DNA of 64,000 nucleotides from Knoxdaviesia capensis (Eukaryota > Ascomycota > Sordariomycetes > Microascales > Gondwanamycetaceae). Positions 23,455-33,485 of this stretch are shown here, one piece after another. How positions within the stretch are numbered: position 1 is the first letter of the stretch; each line of letters opens with the position of its first letter. Below the pieces are notes generated by a model. That model was not told the origin of the DNA, did no database searches, and worked only from the letters and a program-made list of their open reading frames with translations. A program made the position numbers and the translations under genes. The DNA lies in contig LNGK01000006.1 of NCBI GenBank assembly GCA_001510575.1, positions 925,565 to 989,564 of the forward strand, written 5' to 3'.

Positions 23455-23589
23455 TGATTTGCAATCGTTGCAACACTAATGGCTTCACAGGCCGACTATT
23501 GGCTTATAGAAGAAACAGAAGAGGAAGAAGAAGAAGAAGAAAAAAAAATTGATTAGAATAAGCAAAAGAAATTACACTATCTATTTCAA

Positions 23590-23607
23590 ACCATTAGTCT
23601 CATAATC
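23590..23607 (-). other. Primer-binding site like elongator tRNA-Met half
   Basis: The bases abutting the 5' LTR, read on the plus strand, end in TTAGTCTCATAATC. This matches the anticodon arm (CAT anticodon) of eukaryotic elongator tRNA-Met, with the primer 3' end in the anticodon stem-loop. Some copia elements are known to prime from a cleaved tRNA 5' half in this way. The match is from memory of tRNA sequences, not a search. Confidence 0.6.
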
Positions 23608-23796
23608 TGTTATTTGGAATGATAACGGAAGATAAATAAGTTAATAGAATTAAACTTAGGAATTAAGTAAAAAGTTAGATATAGGAGGAAGAAATAAGCT
23701 AGACTAGAAATGGACAGAAGTCCAGCATTTATAGGCTAGCCAGAACCAGGCTTCAGCCCAGGTCACGTGATCCACGCATTTCCGTCCTTCCTCACA
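23608..23796 (-). repeat. 5' LTR of the copia element
   Basis: 189 bp, same length as its partner. By eye about nine differences lie in the first half (to about 23695), eight of them TpG to TpA; the outer half is identical. It contains the same TATA-like motif and CACGTG at 23764-23769. It should be the element's promoter, reading toward lower coordinates. Confidence 0.93.
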
Positions 23797-24166
23797 ATAA
23801 CGGAGGATTGGAGACTAGGGTTTAGGGTTTGGACCGGAGACCCACTGGACCCGACTTGTGTTTAAACTGCAAAATTTCACGGACGGGTTTTATAAACTCT
23901 AGACCTCTTCGATTTATCATTTCCACATATTTCTTCCAAACTTCTGGCAGGATAGACTGTGCCCTATTTCTTGCCAACATACTCCCGTGAGAATAGGCAC
24001 AAGATACTTTTCTCTCGCATTTGCTGTGAACACTGACTGGCGATTCAGGTTTTCGCCGTGAGCACTCAACACAACCCTAACCCTACGACATAACCCCGCC
24101 CAACCCTAGACCCTAACCGCCACCACCCACCACCAGCACACACGCAGCCCGAAGGACGACGACACA
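23797..24166. other. Promoter region of RIT1, telomere-like repeats
   Basis: 370 bp between the retrotransposon and RIT1. It begins with the right target duplication (ATAAC, 23797-23801). It contains CTAGGGTTTAGGGTTT near 23816 and AACCCTAACCCTA at about 24073-24085, about 85 bp before the ATG, then ACCCTAGACCCTAACC. These telomere-like motifs are probably promoter elements. Confidence 0.6.
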
Positions 24167-25733
24167 ATGGGATCAGCCGTAACCTTTGCCGACCTGGTCC
24201 TGCCGCACCAGGCCGGCGGCCCGCACACGAGCCTGAACCGGCTGCTCACCGACCTGAAGAAGACGAGCCTGGCGCCACATAACCGGCTGCGGTCGATCCG
24301 CCGCGACGCGGGGTTCGTGGCGGCGGTGGCGGCGGCGTACGGCGGGCGGCCGGTGGTGGCCAACGAGCGGTGCGGGAGTTGGTATGTTGAGCCGGCGGTT
24401 AAGGGCGGGAGTGCGTACTTTAAGAGCACTGATGGGCATGCCGGCGCGTGGAAGTTTAGTACGCGGCGGTTGAATCTGCATTTGCTGGATTTGATTGAGG
24501 CGCATGGCGGGTACGTCCAAGACTCGGGGAGGGGGGAGGGTGTTGGTTTTGATAAGTTTGCTTGGACACTGACACAGGATTCCGGGGGTGTGCAGATGCA
24601 TCATCGTAGACTCCACGCGCCGCGGAAAACGCATGCCGGACGCCCTGAGCAAGACCATCCCGGTGTGGTGCGCCGTGATCAACACCGTCATCTTCCCCGA
24701 CCGGCCTGACTCGCACGTGCTGCACACCCCGCCGGGCGTGGTGTCGCCGTCCGAGGCGTCGCAGATCTCCGCCCTGCTCCCGGACTTCGTCGCCTCGCTC
24801 CGCGCACTCAACCTAGATTTCTCGCACTGGCGCGACACCATGAGCCGGCCGCTGCGGCCGCTCTGGGTCACGCCGGAGACCCAGCTCCCGGCCCCAGACG
24901 CAGAAACCACCCCCGGTGGTGATGGGGCACTCGAAGTGCGTGCGCCGATCTTCACGGACGCCCATGCGGTCATCTGCTGCACGGCGTCCGCGCGCAGCCG
25001 CGACGGCGAGATCAGCGGCGGCGAGGGGTACGTGCAGGGCGCGGCCGACGACACCGAGAACTGGGCGCTGGGGCTCACCGCGCCGGTGTTCTGGGCGCAC
25101 GCGGACGAGTTGTTGGCCGCGCCCGAGGCCGACCTGCCGGATCTGATTGCCGCGCTGCTCCGCGACGCTGCTGTGACCGATGCGGCGGCGGCGCGGCCGC
25201 GGGTGGTACACCCGCAGATCTCGGTTGGTGTGCTACCGCCCGGCGTCGACGCCCACAATCTGGCGGTGTTCACTCCGGACGCGGCGCATGTCCTGCTGGC
25301 GCCGGATGTCACACCCGAGGCGCAGTGGCGGGTCGCCCCGAATGTGCTGCGGGTCGGCGTTGGGAAGCACCGCACCGCGAGCCGCAACCTGCGCATATCA
25401 CTTCCGGCAATTTGCGCGTTTGCCGGCGCCGCCCTCTCTCCATCGGGCCCTGTGCTAGAAACACCCGGTGCAGAGGCGCCTCCTGGCGTGGCGTACACGA
25501 AAGTACTTGTCTGGTGTGAAACGGGGAAGGATTTGGGCGTTGGCGTGGCCCTGGCACTTGTGTGCCGTCTCTTCGACGAGGACGGCTCCTTCATTGGCGC
25601 AAATCCTGAAGGTCGCCAGCGCATTGACAAAGCGGCTATTCGCAGGGAACTGGGCCGTATCATGACGCAGTTTCCCGAGGCGAACCCGAGCCGGAGTACA
25701 TTACAGAGCGTGAACAGCTTTTTCATGGGATAG
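24167..25733 (+). CDS. RIT1: Initiator tRNA 2'-O-ribosyl phosphate transferase
   Basis: Rit1 transfers 5-phosphoribosyl to the 2'-OH of A64 in initiator tRNA-Met, which keeps the initiator out of elongation. Exons are 24167-24510 and 24596-25733 (493 residues), joined in phase 2. The junction restores the family signature EAHGG|CIIVDSTRRGKRMPDALSKTIPVWCAVINTVIF. The N-terminal half also shows NRLRSIRRDAGFV, LVANERCGSWYV-type sequence (VVANERCGSWYV) and AYFKSTDGH. The C-terminal domain contains CETGKDLGVGVALALVCRLFDE, the phosphatase-like P-loop fold of Rit1, followed by KAAIRRELGRIM. ATG 24167 is the first in frame and begins MGSAVTFADL. It converges with the HAD gene at a spacing of 270 bp. 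Confidence 0.94.
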
Positions 25734-26003
25734 AAGACAAACAATTGGATACAGCTGCATATGATAACAAATTCGTAAGATCTCAATTCGTCTGTCTAGT
25801 ATACTTAAATGTTTCTGATACCTTGATTCCGTGTGCGATTCCCGGGTGGGATTGTAGCAACGTGACCGATAGTATAAGATTCTATAGTTGTAAGTTGCTT
25901 TTATAAATATCAGGACCCCTAAAGATGGACGACTTCAGCGCTTGACGTGGCTTCCAATGAGGTTTCTCTGGTGTTTCTTTTGTGTAATGGTGTTCAGACC
26001 AAT

Positions 26004-26887
26004 CTAAGCTTTCTCAATGGCGGCCAGGGCAGCCGGGAACTCATCCCAGTGCTCCATGATGACCGAGGCTCCAGCGTCCTGCAGGACCTTCTTCATCTCC
26101 TCGCGCTTGGCACCGGTGTAGGGCCCAACATAGCCGATGACGTTGATACCGGCGCGCGCGGCGCTCAACGTCCCGCTCTTGCTGTCCTCGACAGCCACGC
26201 TCTCGGCGGGCGGCACGCCGAGCACCTTGCAGGCGTGGATGTAGATGGCGGGGTCGGGCTTGGAGGTGGGCACGGGCAGGCTGGTGGCGGCGGAGAACAC
26301 GACGTCGTCGGCGAAGAAGCGGCTGTGGCCGACCTTGCGCAGCGACGCCAGCACGCGGCGCTTGGCGCTGCTGCTGACGACCGCCAGGCGGTACGGCGAC
26401 GCGGCGGCCAGCGCGGCGAGCTGGGCGTCGACGCCCGGGCACGCCACGAGCTCGGCCTCCAGGCGCGCAATCACGGCGTCTTCCTCGCGGCGCACGTAGT
26501 CCTCGACGTCGGCGTCGGTGATCGGCAGCGCGTAGCGCGTGCGCAGCGAGCTCAGCATGCCGCGGAAGTTCTGGCCGACGAACTCCTCGATCAGCAACGG
26601 GCCGGTGAAGCGCTGCTCGACGCCGTGGGCGGCGCACAGCGTGTTGATCAGGTCGGCGCAGGCTTCGAAGGCCAGGTCTTCCGAGAGCACGAGCGTGTTG
26701 TCGCAGTCGAACAGGATGGTTGAGACCTAGAGAGAGAAGAGAAGAAGAGAAAAGAAAGGGTTAGGTTAGGACGTTAGGGTCTGGGGTTACGGGGGTACAG
26801 GGGACCGGACATGGGCACTGCAGAACGGGACATCAAGTGTGGATGCGATAGAGAGGCAGTGCTTTGTGCTTGGCTTACTTGAGGCAT
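26004..26887 (-). CDS. HAD-superfamily phosphatase, beta-PGM-like
   Basis: Haloacid dehalogenase-fold hydrolase, probably a sugar- or small-metabolite phosphatase. Exon 1 is only 9 nt (26887-26879, Met-Pro-Gln); a 152-nt intron separates it from exon 2 (26726-26004). The total is 243 residues. The catalytic DxD nucleophile motif is FDCDNTLVLSE (residues 9-19), which is incomplete unless the tiny exon is used. Motif II is VVSSSAKRR (Ser), motif III is KPDPAIYIHA with Lys, and motif IV is VEDSKSGTLSAARAG with ED. A helical cap lies between motifs I and II (about residues 25-95), as in the beta-phosphoglucomutase group. The intron contains several CTAAC motifs. The substrate cannot be inferred from sequence. 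Confidence 0.9.
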
Positions 26888-29514
26888 GGTGGGCGAGTTG
26901 GAGCTTCGAGAAGACACTGGAAAGGGGGAAAGAGAAGGAAGGAAGTACAGAGTTTGGATGAGGATGGAATGGAGGAACAAAATTAGAAGTATGAAGAAGA
27001 TGAGAAGGAAGAAAAGAAGAAAGAAGAAGGAAGAAAACAAGAACACCCTAGAAAGAGAGAAATGCGCGCAGGGGATATCGAAGTCTTATGAGGAAGGAAC
27101 GAACAAGGCCGATGTGGGTGGAAAGACGGCAAGAGGTCGACTTTATATGGGCCGTTATGGATACCGCCGCTTCTGCCAATATCCACTCAACGTCGATCTA
27201 CATAAACGCGCATTGTGTGTGTCGAAATCTCTGCTTCGGGCTTCCCCCCTATGATGTAGTTAGTGTATGTACCTGTGCGACGGCGCCAGGGTGGAACGGG
27301 TACGCCACGAATCCAGTGCAGAGGAAGAAGCCAAACAAGAAGCGGACGTTCAAACCGGAACAGCTGTGCTTAACCCCCCCAAACCTTTTCCCTCTGTTGT
27401 CGTCTTTCGCTGCTCGTGGACAGAACCGTTCCTCGTTTGCTTCTGGTAGCCGCTCCCGAGAGAGCCACCAGAGGTATGTGTTCCCTGTTCCGTGGTGGAA
27501 GACACACCCACACTTATACTGGGCAGCGTGTTCGTGAAACATTCCGTCCCAGGTGAACATTTGGACGCAGCTGGACTGACACTCTTTTCTGTTTTTTTGA
27601 TTCACTTGTCTGTTTGATTATTCCCTTTAGCACAAGGTTTAAAAAGGTGTGGTGGGGCCGCGAACGGCACGCGCTGATTTTGCTGCTTAGCTTTTTGCGC
27701 CGACCGGTTTCAACCTTGCAGCCGGAGGAGCATGGATAGTGTGTACCTCTGCGGTACCTGGCCGTGCGCTGCGTCGTCGCGCCCCGGTGATGTATTCTTG
27801 ACGTATCATTCCAGGAACCTGGCGCCGATGTGTTTTGCCAGATCGGGGGCCAGAGGTACTGATACAAGTGCATATAGAGATTTGGCCGTTCTTCGAAGGC
27901 TGTGGAAGCGCATCGTGGGTGGTTTTTAACGAAAGGGAACGAAAGGGAGAAGGGATAGATTGAGGAGCGTGAAAGTACTTCTTCTAGACAGACCGCTAGT
28001 CATGATTTGAGTGAGTGGTTGGCACTAGTATCTGGACCAACAGTGAAGAAGTCTCCCGCAACGTTGTTCTCAACCTCTGTTTTTCGTCAGTGTGGATTCC
28101 CGGACCTTGGCTGCATTTGCGCGGGGCAAACTGGGAGGCAAACGAAAAAAAATAAAGAAATACAGAGAGCAAGCGGGCGCGCGCGCGCTCTCTCTGCTGT
28201 AAGACCTGAGAACATTTATAAAAAAAAAAAAAAACAGGGCGAGCAGACGGGAAGGAAAGGAGTGAACCAGCCAAACAGATCTGCCCAAACTCCATGTGCG
28301 TGGAGGATCGGTCTGGGTGAAACCCCGCCTCCTTGTGATGCCCGAACCCTAGCCAAACCCTAACGGCAGTGTTGGGCACCGATTGTGTCTCGTCAAAGGG
28401 AGTCAGGCCCAAGAGTCGGATCGCGTGGCATAGCAAGGGACGAGAGGATATACGATATGTGTTGAAATATAGGCAAGTATCTCTTGTTTACAGTCACGGT
28501 TAAGCCTGTGGAGAGCTGTTTGGACGTACATATTGTTTGGTATCATAGAGTTTGGTTGGTCTATCGATAACTATACACAATCGGCAGCATCGGGGAAGGA
28601 ATCAGAAATACATCTAGCGAACTCCCGGCGATCTATAGACGGCGAGCGATCTAACTTTTGTCGTGTTGCGTTGGAGAAGTTCGCACGTAAATCACCGGCA
28701 TACACAAGGCGGAAAAGAGAAGCGGAAGAGAAGCGGAAGAGAAGCGGAAGAGAAAAATGTGAGAAAAAGAGAGATAGAGAGGGAAACAACCCCACTTCTC
28801 CAAAAATGAAGTAGCCATTGCGCCTGTGTCCCCGGTGACAATCAACCTGTCGCCCTAGGAACTCCAGTATTAAAGAAAAAGAGGTTATGAAAATATCAAC
28901 CATCCCCCGATCCCATAAATGACGAGACACAATTTCAGGAATCGGAAAAGAAAACGCAAATGGACAAAAAACAAGGAATCAAGGGAAGCTTGTCCTGGTC
29001 AAACGGTGAGACGGCCACGAACGGCCGGAAAGCAACAAAAAATAGAACGCCGCCACTCAGAAGAAACATGAAAAAAAAGCTCAAGGCAAGACACATGAAG
29101 AAAAAAACCAAAAAAAACCCCTGGCATCGACAAGCGAGGCGAAGAAAGAAACATGAGTCGCCTGCGCCGCCGTTGGAAGAGGTGCGATAGAAGAAATTAC
29201 CCCACCATGTTCGTGACCGGTTCCAAGGCCTTATGGCGAAGGAACGCGCCAGGAACGATGCAGGCCGGGGTGGAAAAAAATGAGGCGGACAATACGTCCT
29301 CCATAGTTATAGATAGCCGCCCGGCAATTCGCCCCAAATCGAAGAGGAAGGGAGAGTATGAGAGAACAAAAAGTGTAGGGCTGATCGGTGAATGAGGAGA
29401 GTTAAGGGATGTAATTGGGAAAAAAAAGAAGAAGAGAAGACTAGAGGATTATCTCGAAAAAAAAAAAGGTAGAGGAAAACTAGGGAGAGAGTCCTAAAGA
29501 CAATCTCATCTCCT
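26888..29514. other. Long intergenic region, no gene seen
   Basis: About 2.6 kb upstream of the HAD gene and downstream of the Hsp40 gene. It contains a GA-rich block (26970-27060), a GC-alternating run (GCGCGCGCGCGC at about 28177-28188) followed by CT repeats, an A14 run near 28219, telomere-like CCCTAGCCAAACCCTAA (about 28345-28363), an 11-bp tandem repeat (28721-28753) and A-rich sequence toward 29470. Open frames here are short or low-complexity and I could not support any as genes. Confidence 0.5.
28721..28753. repeat. 11-bp tandem repeat
   Basis: Three copies of AGCGGAAGAGA in non-coding sequence. Confidence 0.85.
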
Positions 29515-30833
29515 TTACAGAATTTCGCGGAGCTTGGCCTTCTGTTCGGTGGTTAGCGAGCTGGGGAATTCAACCTCGTACTTGACGACAAAGTCGCCGC
29601 GCTGGCCCGGCTTCTTCGAGATCGGCATGCCCTGGCCGGGGTATCGGTCCTCCGAGCCGGGCTGGGTCGGGCCAGAGCGGCCGACGTTCAGCTGCTTGCC
29701 GTCGATTGTGGTTAGCGTGCGGCTCCAACCGGTCAGGGCGTCCTTCAGAGGGAGCTTGATCGTCTGAACGATATCGTTGTCGACGCGGGAGTAGAGAGGA
29801 TGGGATTTCTGCACAGTAGACGTTAGTATTATGCAACTTCATGATGGGGAAGAAATGGAAAGGGAGCGGGGGGAGCAAAGAAAAGATTCTCTGTAGCTTA
29901 CCTCTTCAACAATAAAGTGAAGGTCCTGGCGGCCACCCTCGACTTGGTCACCAACACCGCTGAACTTGATCTTGCTGCCCTTCTTCAATCCGGGCTTGAT
30001 CGGCACCTCAAGAATCTGGTCGCTGCGCACAACCTTACCGGCAGCGTCGAAAGTCTTGCGCTTGATCTTCATCTTCTTGGTCACGCCCTTGAACAGCTCC
30101 TCGAGGCTGAGGGCAAGAGGCCGGTCGACCGTGGTGATTTCAGGGGTGTCCTCGCGGTCGCGTGACGGCATCTCGAAGTCGTTGGACATGCGGGGCCGCG
30201 ACGTCCGGCCGCTGGAGAATCTCCGGTTATCGCCGCCACCACCAGCCATGTGGGCGAACAGGTTTTCGGCACCGCCGCCACCGCCGCCGCCAGCCCCGGG
30301 GTTCTGGCGGAAGAACTCGGCAAAGATATCTTCCGGGTTGGTGAACTGGAAGGCCGACGGGCCGCCGGACGAGGTGAAATGGAAGGATGTGCCACCGGGC
30401 ACACCGCCGAATTCGTAGGGCATGCCGCCGGGGCCTGAGGACGAGAATGTCGGGCCGCCAGCCGATTGGGGGCCAGCGCTAGGCGGGGGAGCGGCTCCGC
30501 CTCTTAGGAGGAATTCAAGGCCATAGCTGTCGTAGGTCTTTCGCTTTTCCGGGTCGGACAGGATTTCATAGGCTTGCGAGCACTCCTTGAATTTTTCGGT
30601 GGCAGACGGGTTGTCTTTGTTTTTGTCAGGATGCCATTTCAAGGCTTGCTTTCTGGAGATGGAGACAGAATGTTAGCATGAGAGTTTCAACTGAATGTGC
30701 GAGAGAGGGAGAAAGATAGAGAGGAGTGGAGGAGGAGTATGTCGAGTTCTTACCTGTAAGCTTTCTTGATTTCATCCTGGGTAGCTGTAGGCTTGACGCC
30801 CAGCTGGTCGTAGAGTTTTGTTTCTAGTACCAT
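29515..30833 (-). CDS. SIS1: Class II Hsp40 (DnaJ), SIS1-like
   Basis: Cytosolic/nuclear J-protein co-chaperone that delivers substrates to Hsp70 and stimulates its ATPase. Exons are 30833-30754, 30652-29902 and 29808-29515 (374 residues; yeast Sis1 has 352). The J domain occupies about residues 4-70 with the HPD triad at 34-36 ([11 protein letters not shown]), completed across the first junction ([12 protein letters not shown]). A Gly/Phe-rich region follows, with [10 protein letters not shown], then Gly-rich sequence to about 185. There is no CxxCxGxG zinc domain, so it is class II. The C-terminal substrate-binding domains begin near [21 protein letters not shown] and end [16 protein letters not shown]. 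It is divergent from SLY1. A perfect heat-shock element lies 1.6 kb upstream at 32447. Confidence 0.93.
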
Positions 30834-32446
30834 TTTCAGGGACTATGATGAGAAAGTGTGTGTGGGAGGAAGGAAAAGGAAGTTTGAATTGGGGGAGAAG
30901 AAAAAAAGAAGAACTGAATGGTTATAGGAGAGGAGAAAAAAGGTTAAAATGGTTATAGGAGAAGACACAAAAAATAGAAAAGAATACAATATATAGACGG
31001 TGAAGAGGAGACGAGAAGTTATGGAAAGGACTAGAATGTATAGGGCATAAGGTTCAACGAGAGGAGATATGGAGTGATCAGTTCTTTGACAGGGAAGGTG
31101 TAAGTGTCAGAAGAAAGAGAGAGAGAATGGAAGGAGAGAAGAAGGATACTAAAAAAAGAGTAACGAGTAGGTAATGAAGAAAAGATGACTTATCGGAGGT
31201 GAATCTGAGGACCAGGAGCCATGATTAATAGAAGGAGAAAAAGAGAGAGAAAATAAAGAGAAGAGAAGAGAAGAAAAGGAAGGACGACAGTTACACGAAT
31301 TGGATCATGGACCTGGACGTCAAGTGACCGCGAGCCGAAACCAGAAGTGGTGTGGTCTGGGATTGCAGATGGAGACCGGTGGTGCAGGAGGGGTATCTTT
31401 AGTATGGACACTACGGCAAAGGTGTACTTGGCGGGGGACCATCGGCTATGGGCGTTATAGCCATGAGCACAGCTGGTCCGGTGGGGGGAGCGGCCACTAG
31501 ATAGCCCTGGAGGAATGGATGGACAGCCCGCTATAAACCGGGATGCATTATAGGTCTAGGTAGTTTGCTGTTGGCCACACGGAAGTGCATCAAGGCGGGG
31601 CTCGCTGGAGGGTTCTCTCTTCCTTTCTGCTGTAGAATCTTCTCGGCGGCGGGGTCATTTTGGTGACTTGGGCGATACATAGGGTCTGGCGCTGCGCTGG
31701 GTCCAATCCCGGATTGTGTGGATGTATCTCAGATGTAACCCATCTCGCTGTCTCTCTCTCTTTGCAATTATGGCGCGTAATGCGCCCCGTTTGGCCAGAA
31801 CCAGCCCGTAAAGGCATGCTGCAGCAAGCCGAGGCAGGCAAATGAGAGCCCGCCAAAGAAAGCTGGATATATGCTCTGCGTGTGTGGTTTGCTGCACAAA
31901 CTGTTGTTGTTCTGGTGCTGCTGTTGTGTGCTGGGCCCGGCTTGATTCGATCATCCTGTAAAGCCGGGAAAAACTCGTGGAGGTTCTACTATCTGCTAGA
32001 ACTACCCCCACTCCACCGCCCTGGGCTGGGGTTCTGCTGCGTTAGCTGAACTCCTGTGCATACTTACTGTTGGTTATTAGCTGGCACAAGTCGGTTGGCT
32101 GCCGGCTTTTCCTCTCTTTGACTTCCTTGCACGCAGACAGGTTTCAACAAGCCAGAGCGGAACTGGCGGCCAGTTGTTGGGTTGGGAGTTGGCAGTTTGG
32201 GGGATGTGATGGGGGTGGCGGCCACACGGACGGCCGGTTACGGTTACGGGTGAGCAAACAACAGGCGAGGTGTGGCCCCTTCCACCCCCTTTTGAAGAGA
32301 GAGATGTCTGTGGAAAGATCAGGGTAAAACACCTCGTAACTGATTCTCTGGTCTGATGAACCGGGTAGCAGCTTGATTTTTGCCTCCCTCGTCTTGGACA
32401 GACACAAACTGCCCCGTCCACCGCCTCGCCTCCGTGAAGTCATGTG

Positions 32447-32464
32447 GAACATTCGAGAACCTTC
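32447..32464. promoter_or_regulatory. Perfect four-unit heat-shock element
   Basis: GAAcaTTCgaGAAccTTC: four alternating GAA/TTC units with exact two-base spacing, the consensus for trimeric Hsf1. It lies 1.6 kb upstream of the Hsp40 start and 1.0 kb upstream of SLY1. The Hsp40 gene is the natural target, but an unseen transcript is possible. Confidence 0.65.
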
Positions 32465-32699
32465 CACCGGACAAGACCTGGGTTGAGAGACGAGCCCTTC
32501 GGTAGTTCAAGATCCAAGAGTCCATTCATGGATTTCCTGTTTCGATGTAAGATAATGCCACAGGAGGCTCAGCAATCACATCTCCCCCTGGATCCGGCCG
32601 CGGTTCTGGCCACATGGCCGGGCTCGTGGCCTCTTCTTGGCCGGGTCGGTCTAGCTCTATCGTATCGTGCAGGGCCCTGAAGGATTTGAGACTTGGGGA

Positions 32700-32731
32700 G
32701 GGGGGGGGGGGGGGGGGGGGGGGGGNGGGGG
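32700..32731. repeat. Poly-G tract with undetermined base
   Basis: 26 G, then N at 32726, then 5 G. The true length is probably uncertain in the assembly, and the tract could form G-quadruplexes. Confidence 0.95.
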
Positions 32732-32975
32732 AAGGGAGGGAATCAGCCGGAATACACAGTAGACTACATTATCATGCGTAATCTCGAACAAAAGATGACA
32801 CCCTGGTGTTGTGAGAGACGTGAACTCGGCTAGTTCTGTGTCCTGGTTGAAGAAGATCGGTGATCGAGAGCTCAGGCGATTTCCGTCATAGCTCCTCTAC
32901 CAGCCCAAACCTAGGTACAAGCGTTATGTATGGGATGTACGGCAGAATACTAAGTACCAGCATGAAGCCATTGTG

Positions 32976-33023
32976 ATTGGTCATTTAAATAGCCAATCAC
33001 CAGTGACGGCTTCCCTGGCCAAT
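32976..33023. promoter_or_regulatory. Cluster of CCAAT boxes upstream of SLY1
   Basis: ATTGG at 32976-32980, CCAAT at 32993-32997 and CCAAT at 33019-33023, with another at 33339-33343. Spacing and clustering suit binding by the HAP/NF-Y complex about 470 bp upstream of the SLY1 start. Confidence 0.5.
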
Positions 33024-33485
33024 CGCTGCGTCGCCCACATCGATATTCCGCACTAGCCACAAGCTGCCCCGCCACACGCCACACTTGACAGAACAACAAG
33101 CTGCAATAGCTGTGTTGAGTGTCCTCAACTTTTTTGGTTGCCTGCATACCGAACGACATCACGCACAACACGCATACCGGCACTTTTCTGCAATTGATCC
33201 TCCAGGTCGCTGGATATCTGCCCTCACCCATATACTTCAATCGCATCACCGCCGACGCCAAGCTTGTAATATTGCATCAAACCCACCGAACCACGAGACC
33301 TCCCCCCACCCGGCTCCCCGAAAGCTTCCCCTATTCCACCAATCGGTGTCTCGGCTCCGGAATTTTCTAGAACCCGCGTCCGGATACACGGAGCTTCCGC
33401 CCGCCCCATACCGCGGTTCCAACCTCGGGTGTCTTCTCCCCACCACCACCCCCCCTCATACCTGAATTTCCGCTCCCCTCCCGCC

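Larger units (their letters stand above)
18209..23796 (-). mobile_element. RIP-inactivated Ty1/copia LTR retrotransposon
   Basis: A 5,588-bp element with two 189-bp direct repeats that start TG and end CA, flanked by ATGAC on the left and ATAAC on the right. These are a 5-bp target duplication differing by one TpG-to-TpA change. The coding strand is minus, so the 5' LTR is at 23608-23796 and the 3' LTR at 18209-18397. Order on that strand is primer site, gag with a zinc knuckle, aspartic protease, integrase, reverse transcriptase, RNase H. Protease-integrase-RT order places it in Ty1/copia, not Ty3. From about 18600 to 23370 CpA and TpG are almost absent and TpA dominates, with stops throughout, as RIP produces. 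It cannot make its own proteins. Confidence 0.95.
30834..33485. other. Divergent promoter region of SIS1-like and SLY1
   Basis: 2.65 kb without a supportable gene. The first 450 bp next to the Hsp40 gene are GA-rich (likely a CT-rich 5' UTR on the minus strand). Contains a two-unit heat-shock half-element (GAATCTTC, 31635-31642), the four-unit element at 32447-32464, a long G run with an undetermined base at 32700-32731, and a cluster of CCAAT boxes near SLY1. Confidence 0.55.

Noticed and set aside
23506..23545. Polypurine run as the element's PPT
   Set aside because: It lies 60 bp from the LTR and the coding strand is minus, so here it is a pyrimidine-rich leader between the primer site and gag.
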